Positions 20,061 to 31,201 of a stretch of DNA of 64,000 nt are shown one piece after another. The stretch lies in NCBI GenBank assembly GCA_030407315.1, contig JALQPE010002808.1:1-64000 (forward strand). The letters run 5' to 3'. The stretch's first letter is position 1; each line of letters begins with the position of its first letter. Source of the DNA: Asparagopsis taxiformis (Eukaryota > Rhodophyta > Florideophyceae > Bonnemaisoniales > Bonnemaisoniaceae). The notes under the pieces are model-generated. The model ran no database searches. It was not told the origin of the DNA and saw only the letters and a program-made list of their open reading frames with translations. The translations under genes were made by a program, and so were the position numbers.

Positions 20061-20244
20061 ATAGAAATGAGTATAGCGAAGAGCCGGGAGATCCAGAGCT
20101 TGATCAATCAAGGGACATTCAAAGTCATTATGAAAGAGGATGTCCCAAAGGACGCCAATATCCTTCCAGGTCGCTTTGTCCTCGCAATCAAGTCTACCGA
20201 AGACGGTTTGACCAAATTCAAGTTCAGATATGTAATAGGGGGAC

Positions 20245-21013
20245 TGTGAGGGGTTAATGCACAACTTGGGAGAAGATGTTCCGGTCGAAGGTGCCTCCGA
20301 ATCCCTGAGGTGGGGAGCGGAGGGCAGTTTATATAGACTAGGAGGTAGCTCTAGGAGGGGTAAAATGAGGGGTAACTACGAGGAGCGGGTAGCGGGAGAG
20401 CAACCAATAGGAGAGGAGAACGGGAGATATTGTTGGTAGTGGCGGATCTGGAAACGGTCATGAGGAGCGTGTGACACGGAGGGCCACGTGTACGAGTCCA
20501 GCAATGTCACACGTGTACGTGGTTGGCTGGAACCCATGACACGTGGAAACCTGGAGCCGGGCGCTACTGGGCCAGCAGTGTGGCTTACAGTGTAAGCATG
20601 CATTTCTTATGTTTAAGCTTACAGTTGAAAATTCATTGAAAAAGCGGGTTTTCCGTCGGTTGCAGTTGTAAGTTACCTGTCATACTGGCGTATGGATGTA
20701 AGTAGCCCTGTCAGTGGGGCGAAAGTGACTGAAAAAGCCATGTGCTCTTGTAAGTAACCGTGGCAGTCACATGACAGGTGCTGTACGTGTATCATAACAT
20801 GTAAGTAGCCTGTTCAAGTGTCTTCTAGGCAGTGTAAGGCGTACGAAAAGCTGTTAATATCCTCGCAGGTGTGGTTACTGTAAGCTTCCCATGCAGTTGG
20901 GAGCTTTGGTCTCTGTGGAAAGATATTATCTTATTGTTTGGTCGGGTATGGTGCTGCAAGAACAGGAATCTAGTGTTTATCATGAAGTCTATCTAGAGGA
21001 CTGATCCCTTACA
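20245..21013 (+). mobile_element. Solo LTR, family E, plus orientation
   Basis: 769 bp, beginning TGTGAGGGGTTAATGC and ending GATCCCTTACA (TG...CA). Flanking 5-mers are GGGAC (20240-20244) and AGGAC (21014-21018), a target-site duplication with one later mutation. It contains a TATA-like TTATATAG near 20330. It splits the Copia RT. Confidence 0.85.
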
Positions 21014-21182
21014 AGGACATCATGGTCTGAATAAGAATATGATGGTGCAAAGCGCAACGACCTTACAACTACAATCTGTTCGTACTCTCCTTGCAATCGC
21101 TTAAATGATGAAGTTCGGACCTCCGATGTACGTCAAGCTTACCTCCAATCGGCTGAGCCGCTAGTAGAGGTTCAGCCGATTC

Positions 21183-21221
21183 AAGTATATTTTCCGGGAT
21201 AGTATCCCGGAAAATATACTT
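21183..21221. repeat. Perfect 39-bp palindrome
   Basis: Arms of 19 bp (AAGTATATTTTCCGGGATA) are exact reverse complements around a single G. It sits inside former RT coding sequence. Confidence 0.95.
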
Positions 21222-22089
21222 CAGGAACCCGTCCCCGAATTAGAACTCGATCACGATCAGTGTCTCGAGCTAGCTAAACCCCTGTACGGGTTGTTCGAGT
21301 CCGGAGACCTTTGGAACGCCACGCTGGACCACCACTACCCGAAGGACCTTAATATGCATCCACTCAAATCAGACCCCGCGCTCTATGCATCATTCAGGGA
21401 GGGGAAACTTTCAGGACTCAGTGGAGGACATATAATTGATCTAATCCGAGCCGGGCACCACGACTTCAAGGATCTATCCAATCTGACAGAGGCAAAGTTC
21501 AAAATGGCAGAAGACGAAGGCCTGCCTTGCGACTTCACTGGATTTAGGTTATCCTTTGGTGAAGATTGGAGGATACAGAAGAACCAGCACGCTTACTTCT
21601 GAAAACTGGAGCAGCTGGACCTCGAAGCAACCTTCAGCGACTTCCGCTGTCGCATACTCGCCCGGACTGCCTCTTCGAAATCTCCCTACTCGCCCAAGTG
21701 CCGGAATCTGTCTTCAATGAAAGGAAGCGTGAATACATAGAGGACTTTAACTGAGTGGTGAAGTACGCAACTGGAAACCGATCCTCGATCCTCTTCCCTA
21801 GACTTGATCTCGATTCCTAGCGTCTCGTTGGATACTCCGATGCTTCTTTTGCGAACAACTCGGACCTATCCTCGCAACTCGGACACATTTGTTTCTTATG
21901 TGATGGATCTGATAGTGCCATACCAATAACCTTCCGCTCTTACAAAGCTAGAATGATCACTCGATCTGCGATGGCAGGAGAAGTCATTGCTTTTAGTGAC
22001 CAATTTGACACTGCAGTCACACTATCCACCGAACCGACCTTTCTCCTTGGGATGGACGTCCCAGTACAACTTCTTACAGACAGCAAGAG

Positions 22090-22800
22090 TGTAAGGGATC
22101 AGCTCTCTAGAATACATGGTAAACATTAGATTCCTGTTCTTACAGCACCATACCCGACCAACCAATAAGATAATATCTTTCCGCAGAGACCAAAGCTCCC
22201 AACTGCAAGGGAAGCTTACAGTAACCACACCTGCGAGGATATTAACAGCTTTTCGTACGCCTTACACTGCCTAGAAGACACTTGAACAGGCTACTTACAT
22301 GTTATGATACACTTCCAGCACCTGTCATGTGACTGCCACGGTTACTTACAAGAGTACATGGCTTTTCAGCCACTTTCGCCCCACTGACAGGGCTACTTAC
22401 ATCCATACGCCAGTATGACAGGTAACTTACAACTGTAACCGACGGAAAACCCGTTTTTTCAATGAATTTTCAACTGTAGGCCTAGATATAAGAAGTATAG
22501 GCTTACACTGTAAGCACAAACCCTGACAAATGCGACATTGCTGGACCTCTGCAGGTGGCCCTCCGTGTCACACTCTCCTCATGACCGTTTCCAGATCCGC
22601 CACTATTCACAGGATCTCTCGTTCTCCTCTCCCATTGGTTGATCTCCCGCTACCTGCTCCTCGTAGTTACCCTTCAATTTTACCCCTCCTAGAGCTACCT
22701 CCTATTTTATGTGAACTACCCCGCGCTCCCCACCTCAGGGGTTCGGTCAGTACCCTCGACTGGAACTCTTGTTGTCCCAAGTTGCGCCCTAACTCCCACA
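22090..22800 (-). mobile_element. Solo LTR, family E, minus orientation
   Basis: 711 bp, the inverted relative of 20245-21013. It starts TGTAAGGGATCAG and ends CCCACA, with a perfect target-site duplication AAGAG (22085-22089 and 22801-22805). It interrupts the Copia RNase H between a TDSK motif and its downstream part. Confidence 0.92.
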
Positions 22801-23025
22801 AAGAGCCTTTTCGATGTTATATCAAAGGGCTCTCATAAGTCAGAGATGCGCATGATGCTGGACATTGATGCCGCTCGAGAAGGTTTCAAGGACACTATCA
22901 TTTCGGATATCGGATTTGTTCGAAGCAGCGCTAACACAGCAGATCAGCTAACAAAGTGTATGTCTCAGGGACTGCTTAGGAGTTTTCTTTCTACGGGTAA
23001 GCTCAGTGTCCGCCCCGAGCAGTAG

Positions 23026-24069
23026 ATAATTCGGAACTAGCTCCTGATACAATGCACCCAGCAGATAGAATGTCCAGTAGTTCCCATTATTGAATCCTAC
23101 CTTTCCTCTTCCTCTACTTCATTTTACTCTTTCGAACTTTCGAAACCATTATCTCCCTCACTTGAACTATGTGGTATTCTTTCACCTCTCCACCTGCTCA
23201 CATCCGAAGGTTCTCCTCACTAAGCTTAATTACGAACTTCTCAGCGCTGTCAATTATCAAACAATGCCCGGCATCCACTGCTACAGTATGATCCCTTGAG
23301 TTTGTGGATACGGACTATCCACTCCCCGCCATCAAGCTGCTCACGTGTTTGAATCCATTCTTCTTCTTATTTCCGGACCCTATGCGGATACCTTTATGCT
23401 TGATGGACTTAATTCCAAATTTCGGTGCTACAAGGCCGAGTGGCTTGAGGCTTCTTTCGAACTGGATGTCCAGCTCCCGGACTTTGTTCGACGCTTCTCG
23501 CGCCTTTTTGTTACCATATGTACACTGCATGACGTTTACTATGGCAGCCCTTGCACATTCGAAGCCAACCTCGTGCATCAGAACTGGCCCGTATTGACAC
23601 AGCATATGCTTTCGCAATTTTGGATGGGTCCCCCTCCCACCCGTGGTTTTGATTGTCACTGCTATCCCGGGGTTGCTTATGCAGAACTGGAGTAGATTTT
23701 TTAAAGTCTCTTTCGTCCATTCCGCAGAGCGGCACACTCTACGAGTGCACAATGTCACGACGCCATTCCCATTTGGAGCTATGTTAGATCAATTGCATGA
23801 AAGCTTTCATGCCTACCACTGGCCTTCTCAGAGCCATAGAAGCGTCCAGACGATATCAAATGACCATTTCCGTCCTGGCTATTGTCACCGTATACATCGG
23901 CTTCTACACAGAATAGTTCATCTTCAAGCGATTCCAATCCTTCTAGATTGTGCTGTGGCATCGTGCGGGAGTAAGCCGGCAAAGTTTAGAGTGAGATCTG
24001 CTTTTTCAAGGCCCAAATTGCGGTGTTGATGCAGCAATAAAATCTTGCCGCATTGAAGGAAGGGATAAG
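23026..24069. other. Relic sequence without an assignable gene
   Basis: About 1 kb 3' of the Copia stop. Open frames exist on both strands (for example minus 23315-23758, 147 codons, and plus 23345-23695), but neither has a domain I recognise and they overlap each other. Possibly the tail of the Copia and part of another retroelement. Confidence 0.35.
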
Positions 24070-24225
24070 TTGAGTGCTGATGTGGGAGGTGCTTATCGTT
24101 GCATGCACTCCAGCTGGAAGGACCACTACCTTTATACGCGTACTGGAATGTCTGGAGCCACTTTCCTTTCTATGCGCATTGTGGTGCGCGGATTACCAAC
24201 TCAGATGGCCCTTTCTCAAGCGGAG

Positions 24226-24255
24226 TTTGTTGTCGCCCGCAGCGGCGACAACAAA
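24226..24255. repeat. 30-bp inverted repeat
   Basis: Perfect 12-bp arms TTTGTTGTCGCC / GGCGACAACAAA around a 6-bp centre. Confidence 0.9.
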
Positions 24256-24358
24256 AGGGTGCTGACTTTTCAACTCTTTCTAGTAGTTAGAAAATCCGCA
24301 AAGCGGCAAAGACACCTTACAGGTGCCCCATGCCTTGGTAGCAAGGTAGGTGTGGTAA

Positions 24359-24399
24359 AGCAAGCGAATCTTGCGTCAGTGACGCAAGATTCGCTTGCT
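24359..24399. repeat. Perfect 41-bp palindrome
   Basis: 20-bp arms (AGCAAGCGAATCTTGCGTCA) around a single central G. Confidence 0.95.
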
Positions 24400-24531
24400 C
24401 TACAGTTGGCAACTGCCAATGGCGAAGTTACCACGATTGGTCTTCCGGTGATGCCTGGTGAAGGTTGTGGGTGCTCACGCTCGGAATGCGTATTGATGGA
24501 GCAAAGAGACGTAACCCGTCGAGCTGAATAG

Positions 24532-26571
24532 CTAAAGCTAATTCGTCCTAGAAGGATAGAAAAGAGCAATGCAAACACTGTTTAGTGGAGTCGTAAATTC
24601 GACGTGAGTTTACGTTATCTCTAGAAGTTCAAGCACTCTGGCTAATCCAGAGGCATTTTATACTATTCTAAAATACTGTAATCAGGTAGGGAAGGTAGAC
24701 AGTTAGGAATAAGTATCCGTATGTGCTCCAATCAGATCCTGTGGGACTTGTCTCGTACTGCCTGGCGGAAGGACGCTTGGAGAAGGGTCGCATTGGAGTG
24801 ACGCTCGCGAGCGTGAGTGGTTTTCGGCAAAAGAATCGGCCACGAAGAGTCGCCGCGCTAGCCCGTTAGCAGCGGTGACGTGGCAGATCAATTGTCTCCC
24901 AAGGGCGAATGGGCGCGTGCCGCCTTGCATTCGCACCTGGCCAAATTGCTTGCGCTGGGACCTTTCGTGGGATTGAAACGTGTATTAGAGTAGCTGCGCC
25001 TAGTTGCAGTCGTGTGCGCCCGGGCTCGACCCGCGCGCTACAGCTGTGCATGTGTACACTACCTCTGGCCATTTCCTTTAGTATACACGTAGCAACGTAG
25101 CAGTTAACTCTAATTGGCCCCCGGGCTGCATAAAGACCCCACAAGGACCGTCGACCGCCGGACCAGGACCATCGGTCCTGGACAGGTCCGGGAAGCCTCG
25201 TTGACCATTTAAGGTCACTTGGCTGTCCACTAGTTTTCAATAAAGTCAGATCGTTCCGGTTCCAAATCATTCGACCGAGGTCGTTTACCTTACAACTAAG
25301 CGACGACGGCAATTCCTTTACAGGATACCAACCGCTCTGATTCGTCTCCAATTGGGGATCGCTGGCACAATTCCCCAATTGACCGCTGCGATACTCCTCC
25401 GGCGGGAGTGCACGGGGATTGCCCTAGGTCATCTCGTCTACGCGGTAGTGGACCACCTTCCCGCTTCTTTTAACGCCGCCAGGCGACCGGGAGTGGCCTT
25501 CCGCCCACTGGGTCAAGGCTACCAGCTGGGAGCGCTCTCGGTTCGGCACCCCAACCGGTCAACCGAGCCAACACCCGTGGGCTTCTCAATCTGTCTCGAC
25601 CGCAGCCGCCGGCGGTATCACAATTGCGGAACCCACTTTGTGGGCACCCACGCGTTGAGGCGACCACATTTCCCCAGGGGGATCCATCGCGCTACTAGCG
25701 TACTTAGTAAGTTCCTAGTTAACCTTTGAGTGAGTTGAGGACGGCCACGGCCGATCAATCCCTCCGGCAGGTTAGATTCAGTCGTTCCGGACCCCGCTCT
25801 ACCACCCGCTACCGGGTTGGGAGACAGGTGTCCGGGCTCCGAGGGATCGATCCACTCGACACAGCCCTCGGGCTACCAGGATCGCACGAGACATCTGCCT
25901 CGTGGAATCGGCGCTCTCACTCGTGAGTTCGAAGCCTTATCCCTATCTACTCATCCTCCATGGAGGTACAATCTATCTTACAGGGCTAAGGTCCTACAGA
26001 TCCCTGATTATGGCGACTGCGGGAGCCCGCGAGATCATCGACTGTTAGTATTACAGTGTACAGTTAGCTGAGTCAGCTTAGTTGAAATTTGCCCCTTGTG
26101 GGGTCTTGAGTTGCCCCAATGGGTCCCTTCCCTCGACTGTTCCGAGATACAGCGAGGCTCTTTCCATTGGTTATTCCCGAACTGGGGTCATCTAATAGGA
26201 TGTTGAAACGACCCCACCAGGGCATACCACATCTTAGTATGACACCCTTGTTCACTTGGCAGTAATATACCGCTGACAACCCAATCGGAGGGACTGTCAA
26301 TGTAACGAATAATCTAAATGTCATGAGTATCCTAGCAGGACCATGCCATAGTGGCCGCTGTTTACAGTGCATTGTAATCTTTACACCCCTTATTGTAGTG
26401 ACTAGGATTCCTGTTCCATGTATTTACATTAGCCTATGTTAATTACACGTAGCATACCGTAAGGAGCGATTCCAGCTAATATTCGCACCTTACGCGGCAC
26501 ACCTGTGCATTTGCTATCTGTAGACGAAGGTATTGATTCTAGTTAGTATAGGCTAGTCTAAAATTCTATAA
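24532..26571. other. Non-coding repeat-like region with LTR-like features
   Basis: About 2 kb without a credible gene. Near 25125-25245 there is GCATAAAGACCCC followed about 100 bp later by CAATAAAGTCAG, a TATA/polyadenylation spacing like that in an LTR. The piece CCCCACAAGG near 25137 recurs inverted at 26093. I could not delimit LTR ends or a target-site duplication. Confidence 0.3.
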
Positions 26572-26647
26572 AGGATGAGGCTGCAAGCTCCGACTTCGAA
26601 TTCGAAGTCGGAGCTTGCAGCCTCATCCTGCTCCAGTTAACTGGAGC
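26572..26647. repeat. Two abutting perfect palindromes
   Basis: 26572-26629 is a perfect 58-bp palindrome with no loop (29-bp arms meeting at TTCGAATTCGAA). It is followed at once by 26630-26647, a perfect 18-bp palindrome GCTCCAGTTAACTGGAGC. Confidence 0.95.
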
Positions 26648-26758
26648 ATGCAACAAATACAAACAGTTTTAATAATAGGTTGAGCCAAAACAAGTGCCAC
26701 CTATCAGACTCAAAAACTTAATCAAAAGTTAGTTGCCACAACCCAAATTGGGCGCAAG

Positions 26759-27191
26759 TGTTGTTCAGTAATTATATCTTTATCATAAAACATCCTACTC
26801 CGTGTAGTTTCATTGACTTTACATTTGCAGCATATAGGATTGTAATTAGTTTACACTGTAATTTATCCTACGGTACTATCATTAACACAATGCATAGTCA
26901 CTATTTAGTAGTAAGGTTAGTCATTTTAGCGAAAGTGCCGACTCCTGGCCGTATGGGGCACATATAGACTAACCTGGCATAGCGGGTGTTTTAGGCAGGT
27001 TTTACCTCCACAATTGGTAGTATAAAATGTCTCCAGTTCGGGTAGCGAACTTGAATCGAGCCATCATCATCTTCTTCATCAAAAAGCTTCATCAGTAAAA
27101 GGACAGTCTGTCTATACTCAATTTGCTGTCCACGGGCAATTACGTTACGCGACAATTTGATTTAACTATCCTTTTTGGAATTGTCTCAACA
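26759..27191 (+). repeat. Copia 5' LTR
   Basis: 433 bp, TGTTGTTCAG...CTCAACA. It contains a TATA-like GTAGTATAAAATG near 27019. About 18 substitutions and one 3-bp indel separate it from the 3' LTR. Confidence 0.93.
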
Positions 27192-27380
27192 TTCCGGAAT
27201 CAAGTGCAATTCAAAAGTAAGTTCAATTCGCTTCTTTCTCACACGTGGCAAATCCCTGCTGGTCAAAATTTGGCGTTGGTGCGCCGAAAGGCAAAATCCG
27301 CGTCAGTCTAAATTTTCACAACACGATTTTTCAAAATTCCCATCAAACATTTGAACTTTCAAATTGTATGATGCGGGCGT

Positions 27381-27893
27381 ATGACAGTGGATAAAATTAT
27401 TGTTTTTTCAAAACAAAGAAAAGTATTTGACAGTGTCTCTCGTGGGGCTTCAGTGGACGTTTTCGAGTCGCCATCCGACACCGAGGATCCCGGCCGCCCA
27501 TTGGCTATCGAACCGCCGCCACCGTACTGTATCCTGCGTAAAGCGCCTCCTGCGCAGTCGGCCTCCGACGAGCCAATCAGGAAGCAGCGCTCACTTAAAC
27601 AGCTCCGCAAGAAGCAAGCCAAGTGTCTCGCCGATAAAGCTCGGAAAGCTGAACGGCCAATCAAGAAAAAGAACGTTACACGGAACAAACGGTTCTGTAA
27701 GCTGTACAATATCTCTTGTAACGGGCCAAAAACGTTCTACGATCATATCAAGTCATCCGGACATAAAATCAAGTTGGAAAATAAGCGCAATCTGCCTGTC
27801 TGTAAGCAGTGCGATAGGACCTTCGAAACGCACAACCACTTACAGCGCCACCTCAACGGACGAGCTCACCACGAAGTAATCTCCAGGCAGTAG
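27381..27893 (+). CDS. C2H2 zinc-finger protein encoded at the 5' end of the Copia element
   Basis: A 170-codon frame, intact, between the 5' LTR and gag. The N-terminal half is basic and Pro-rich. Two zinc fingers form the C-terminal part: CKLYNISC...FYDHIKSSGH and CKQCDRTFETHNHLQRHLNGRAH. Their longer His-His spacing is of the U1/matrin-like type that can bind RNA or DNA. Copia elements do not normally encode a separate C2H2 protein. It has no frame-breaking mutation, although gag next to it has two stops. It could help transcription, RNA packaging or integration targeting, or be a captured host gene. Function unknown. Confidence 0.65.
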   Translation: MTVDKIIVFSKQRKVFDSVSRGASVDVFESPSDTEDPGRPLAIEPPPPYCILRKAPPAQSASDEPIRKQRSLKQLRKKQAKCLADKARKAERPIKKKNVTRNKRFCKLYNISCNGPKTFYDHIKSSGHKIKLENKRNLPVCKQCDRTFETHNHLQRHLNGRAHHEVISRQ

Positions 27894-28035
27894 TTCGCAC
27901 TAAAATTTAATTTTCCTCCAAAATTATTTCCAGAACCTTTCGAAACATTCCACAGTACAAATTATCACTGTAACCGTTCGTAAGAAAAGTGTTTCTGTAA
28001 TTCAGTTGGAAAACTAAAATACTGTGAGACTTGCA

Positions 28036-29757
28036 ATGCCACCGAAAACCCAAACGGACCTAAGTGATGAATCTAGTGCCCCGAAGGGTGGCCAAAATCA
28101 ACCAATAACTGCCCCGGACCAGTCACCGTCAATCCCAAGCAAAGTAACCAGGAAAGCAAAAGGCTCTCCATTCAAAGGAATTGATAAACCACCCTCACCA
28201 CCTCGAAAACCTATATTCATGCATAAACTCAAAACGTGTACCGATACTCAGAGGTATTTCGTTGCATAAATTCGCAGCCTCGATAAGTATGCAGTCGAAG
28301 GTGAAGTCATGCGAACGGCGATTGCTAGCGACATTCCGCCTAAGGTTATGTTCAGCCAGGAACTAGTGTCCAATAACAATTTGATGGGAAACCTGCTCCT
28401 ATACCTACCTACCCGAGGTGTTGAAGTTAGACCCCATCGTTCTGGTCTAGGTCTAAACTCAATTTCTGTAACCCTCTTTGATGGACATGACCAACTTGAA
28501 GCGTTGGATATAATCGAAGGAATGAGAGGAGACAACTCTCACGGAATTCAAGGTCTCCGATCTCCTTTCAGCTCACCGCCGCGTCTCAACCAACCCGACT
28601 TTGGATCACCGCCCCGCATCCAAACCTCCTTCAATACCACTGCAGACGGGCGAATTGACCAAACTGCTCATCACATGGCCGGAAGATTCAAAGATGATTC
28701 CGCCAAATTCTCTGGTGCTCTCCGAGAGAACTGGGGTGAGTTCCTCCAAGATTACCTCTATGCCGCGGACGATTTCATCTTGGACCAAGATCAGAAATTG
28801 CAATTTTTACATCATGCATTGAAAGGTAATGCCAAACGATTCTATGCTCGAGAAATTCAGGGTCGTTCTACATCCTTCCGTGACGCTTGCCAATGAATCA
28901 GTGATGAGTACAACTCTATGAGTCGACAGAAACGAATCGCAAAATATTTGAAATCGTTTCGTATCGGTCAGTTTATGAACAACACATCGAGTACTAGTGA
29001 CGCCTTGGAAATGCTACCTGAAGAGATTTCTAGAATGACACCTCAAGCCCCGATTCATTGCCGATCAGAAACAAATAAAATAGAGTACCTCAGGTCTGCC
29101 GTTATTGGATCATCATGGGCTAAGGAACCTTTAAGCAGAGTTGCAGTTGGAAACAAGTCCTACCAAGAGTTGTATTCCCAACTACAGGCATCTTTCCAAC
29201 AACAGCAAGAAGAGAGAGATGCCATGCTACGGGACAACTCACAAAACAGATACGTTTCGCAAAATGTACCCAATCAGCCAATCCCAGGAGCATTGGTCAC
29301 CAGTCAAGCTCGATATGCAAGGGACAAAACAAAACGTATTTCTCATAAGAAAACTGGTCTTACCACCAACATTGGTGAAAAGGAATGCTGTAACTGTGGT
29401 TCATACGAACATCTTCTTCTCGATTGCAAAAAACCAAGCGATCTGGCTACCATTGCGTCAAAACGCGTTCAATTCTATGATCGAAAGAAGTACAGAAACC
29501 AAAACCTCGCCTTGAAACGTATTCTATTTGAGTTCTGCGAAGAATTTCAGGATATAACGACTCAAGAACCTGATGCTGAGGAGTATGAAAGTCCAGATAC
29601 ATTTTTCAACGAGTGCATAACGCAAGAGGAACAGCCTGATGATAATGAAGGCTATGAGCCGAATAGCACTGCTGCCGAGCAACTATTCACTCGAGTGCAT
29701 AGTACTAATCCCTATGCTTCAGGACCTTCCCTTTCAAATGTTATGCTGGATTTTTAG
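28036..29757 (+). pseudogene. Copia gag with two in-frame stops
   Basis: The frame from ATG 28036 to TAG 29755-29757 is interrupted by a TAA (28267-28269) and a TGA (28894-28896), with the reading frame unchanged on either side. It holds a capsid-like helical region (WGEFLQDYLYAADDFILDQDQ, LQFLHHALKGNAKRFYAR) and a zinc knuckle CCNCGSYEHLLLDC (C-x2-C-x4-H-x4-C) near 29385. The stops look like simple point mutations and fit an old copy. Confidence 0.85.
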
Positions 29758-29915
29758 CTGGGAGCCCTCAAATTATATGCCGAGGTGCTCCGTTATTAAG
29801 GCAGAACACGAAAGGACCAGACAAGGATCATCTAAACATTCAAGAAAATGCGAAAAACATCCCCGTTTCGAAAAATAGTTGCGATATTCGACACACAAAG
29901 ACTAGTGAAATTAAC

Positions 29916-31115
29916 ATGCAGGCCAATGCCGAAAACTTTCATGGTGCTTGTCTTGACATTGGTACTCAACGATCTGTAATTGGCTTATTGCAAGTTAAGG
30001 CTTACTGCAAAAAGCACGATTTAAAGTTCAAACCAAAAAAGGCATCATTTGCATTCCGTTTCGAAGATGGAGTATACTCCAAGATTATATTCTGTAGCTT
30101 CGGTACTATCCCCGTACGAAATCCTATCCCTAATAGTGGTTTCCTGGAGATCAATATGGACATTGTAGAAGGTAACATCCCCATGCTCATCGGACTAGAT
30201 GTAATAGACAAGGAACAACTAATAGCCTACAACGTAGAGAACAAGCTATTCTCTAAAGAGCAAGGATTGTGTCTTCCAATATCTCGAAAGTTTGGACATT
30301 TGCATTTGACATGGGACTATTCCTCCATCCTATACACCAAACAAAAATTTAGGAAACTACACCTACACTTCTATCGCCCATCAGTTGGAAAATTATTCAA
30401 TCTTATAAAAAGAGCGAAAACACAAGATGCGACGCAGGAAACAAAGAAACTGTTAGACCAGATCACAAAACCATGTGCTACCTGTCAACGTTTCACTCCC
30501 AGGCCACAAACTTTTAAAGTTCTAACTCCAAATGGGATTGTATTCAACAAGGAGATAGCATTGGACTTGATGTATATTGATGGAAGGTCTCTCCTCCATG
30601 TGGTTGATACCTAAACCCATTTCAACTCAGCTGCATTCCTTCCAGTAGAATCCATTGAAGATGTATGGTATACATTCCTGTAGTGTTGGGCTACATTATA
30701 TTCTGGATATCCGGATGTTATCAGAGTAGACCAAGGACCGCATTTCTCCTCGAAACGGTGGAAAGATATTAATGACATGGTTGGTATCAAACATTGCCTA
30801 TCAGGAGTCGAAAGTCACAATTCCATCGGAGCTGGTGAAAGATACCGTGCACCCCTGAGAAGAATATACCATAAGATCAGATATAACTATCCAAGGCTGG
30901 ATATCAACTTATGTTTACGACTCGCTGTAAAGGCTATGAACGACACTATGAATCCTGAAGGATTAGTACCCTCCTTACTCGTATTCGGCGTACTGCCTAG
31001 ACTTCCGTCAGTTCATACAGACCTACCAAATCAATTCGACCGTATGCGTGCTTTGGAAACTGAAAGAACTGGAATGGAGACTATAACGTCCGAAATGCGG
31101 CTTCAAAAGGCACTC
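29916..31115 (+). pseudogene. Copia protease and integrase, broken
   Basis: The protease motif is LDIGTQRSVIG (D-x-G form, with Ile in place of Ser/Thr) near 29955. Integrase begins with a zinc-binding H...H...C-x2-C region (HLHLTW...CATCQRF). The core has ALDLMYIDG, VDQGPHFSS and a region around GAGERYRAP where the last acidic residue is expected. Stops at 30612, 30681 and 31116 cut the frame. The C-terminal integrase part ([16 protein letters not shown]) is recognisable near 31145. Confidence 0.75.
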
Positions 31116-31201
31116 TAGTCCAATTTACCGCCAGCCACGGAAGCTATGTACAAACCGGGTGATATGATTCTGGTCTACAGGGAAAAGGAGAAACCAATAA
31201 A

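Larger units (their letters stand above)
20040..23025 (+). pseudogene. Decayed Copia pol (RT-RNase H) with two solo LTR insertions
   Basis: The first part (20040-20244) is the RT start (EIQSLINQGTFKVIMKEDVP, PGRFVLAIKS), the same block as in the Copia at 31460-31600. After a solo LTR it resumes at 21014 with TTLQLQSVRTLL and later LAKPLYGLFESGDLW. The YVDD box has decayed to HIID (GLSGGHIIDLIRAG). After a second solo LTR (22090-22800) it ends with the Copia RNase H tail (FVRSSANTADQLTKCMSQGLL) and a TAG at 23023-23025. Several stops and frameshifts are present. An old, dead element. Confidence 0.85.
24070..24531 (+). pseudogene. Possible DIRS-like reverse transcriptase fragment
   Basis: The start of this 153-codon frame (SADVGGAYRCMHSSWKDHYL) has the spacing of the RT palm motif D-x-x-x-A-Y-R-x-h-x-x-x-x-x-D-x-x-L found in DIRS/Ngaro-type elements. 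A hydrophobic block and a GLPTQMA stretch follow, where such proteins have GLRSAP. The second half contains a perfect palindrome and looks non-coding. The call rests on one motif and is weak. Confidence 0.3.

Noticed and set aside
23315..23758. 147-codon minus-strand gene
   Set aside because: It overlaps an equally long plus-strand frame, has no recognised domain, and lies in retroelement relics. It was kept only as an unclear stretch.
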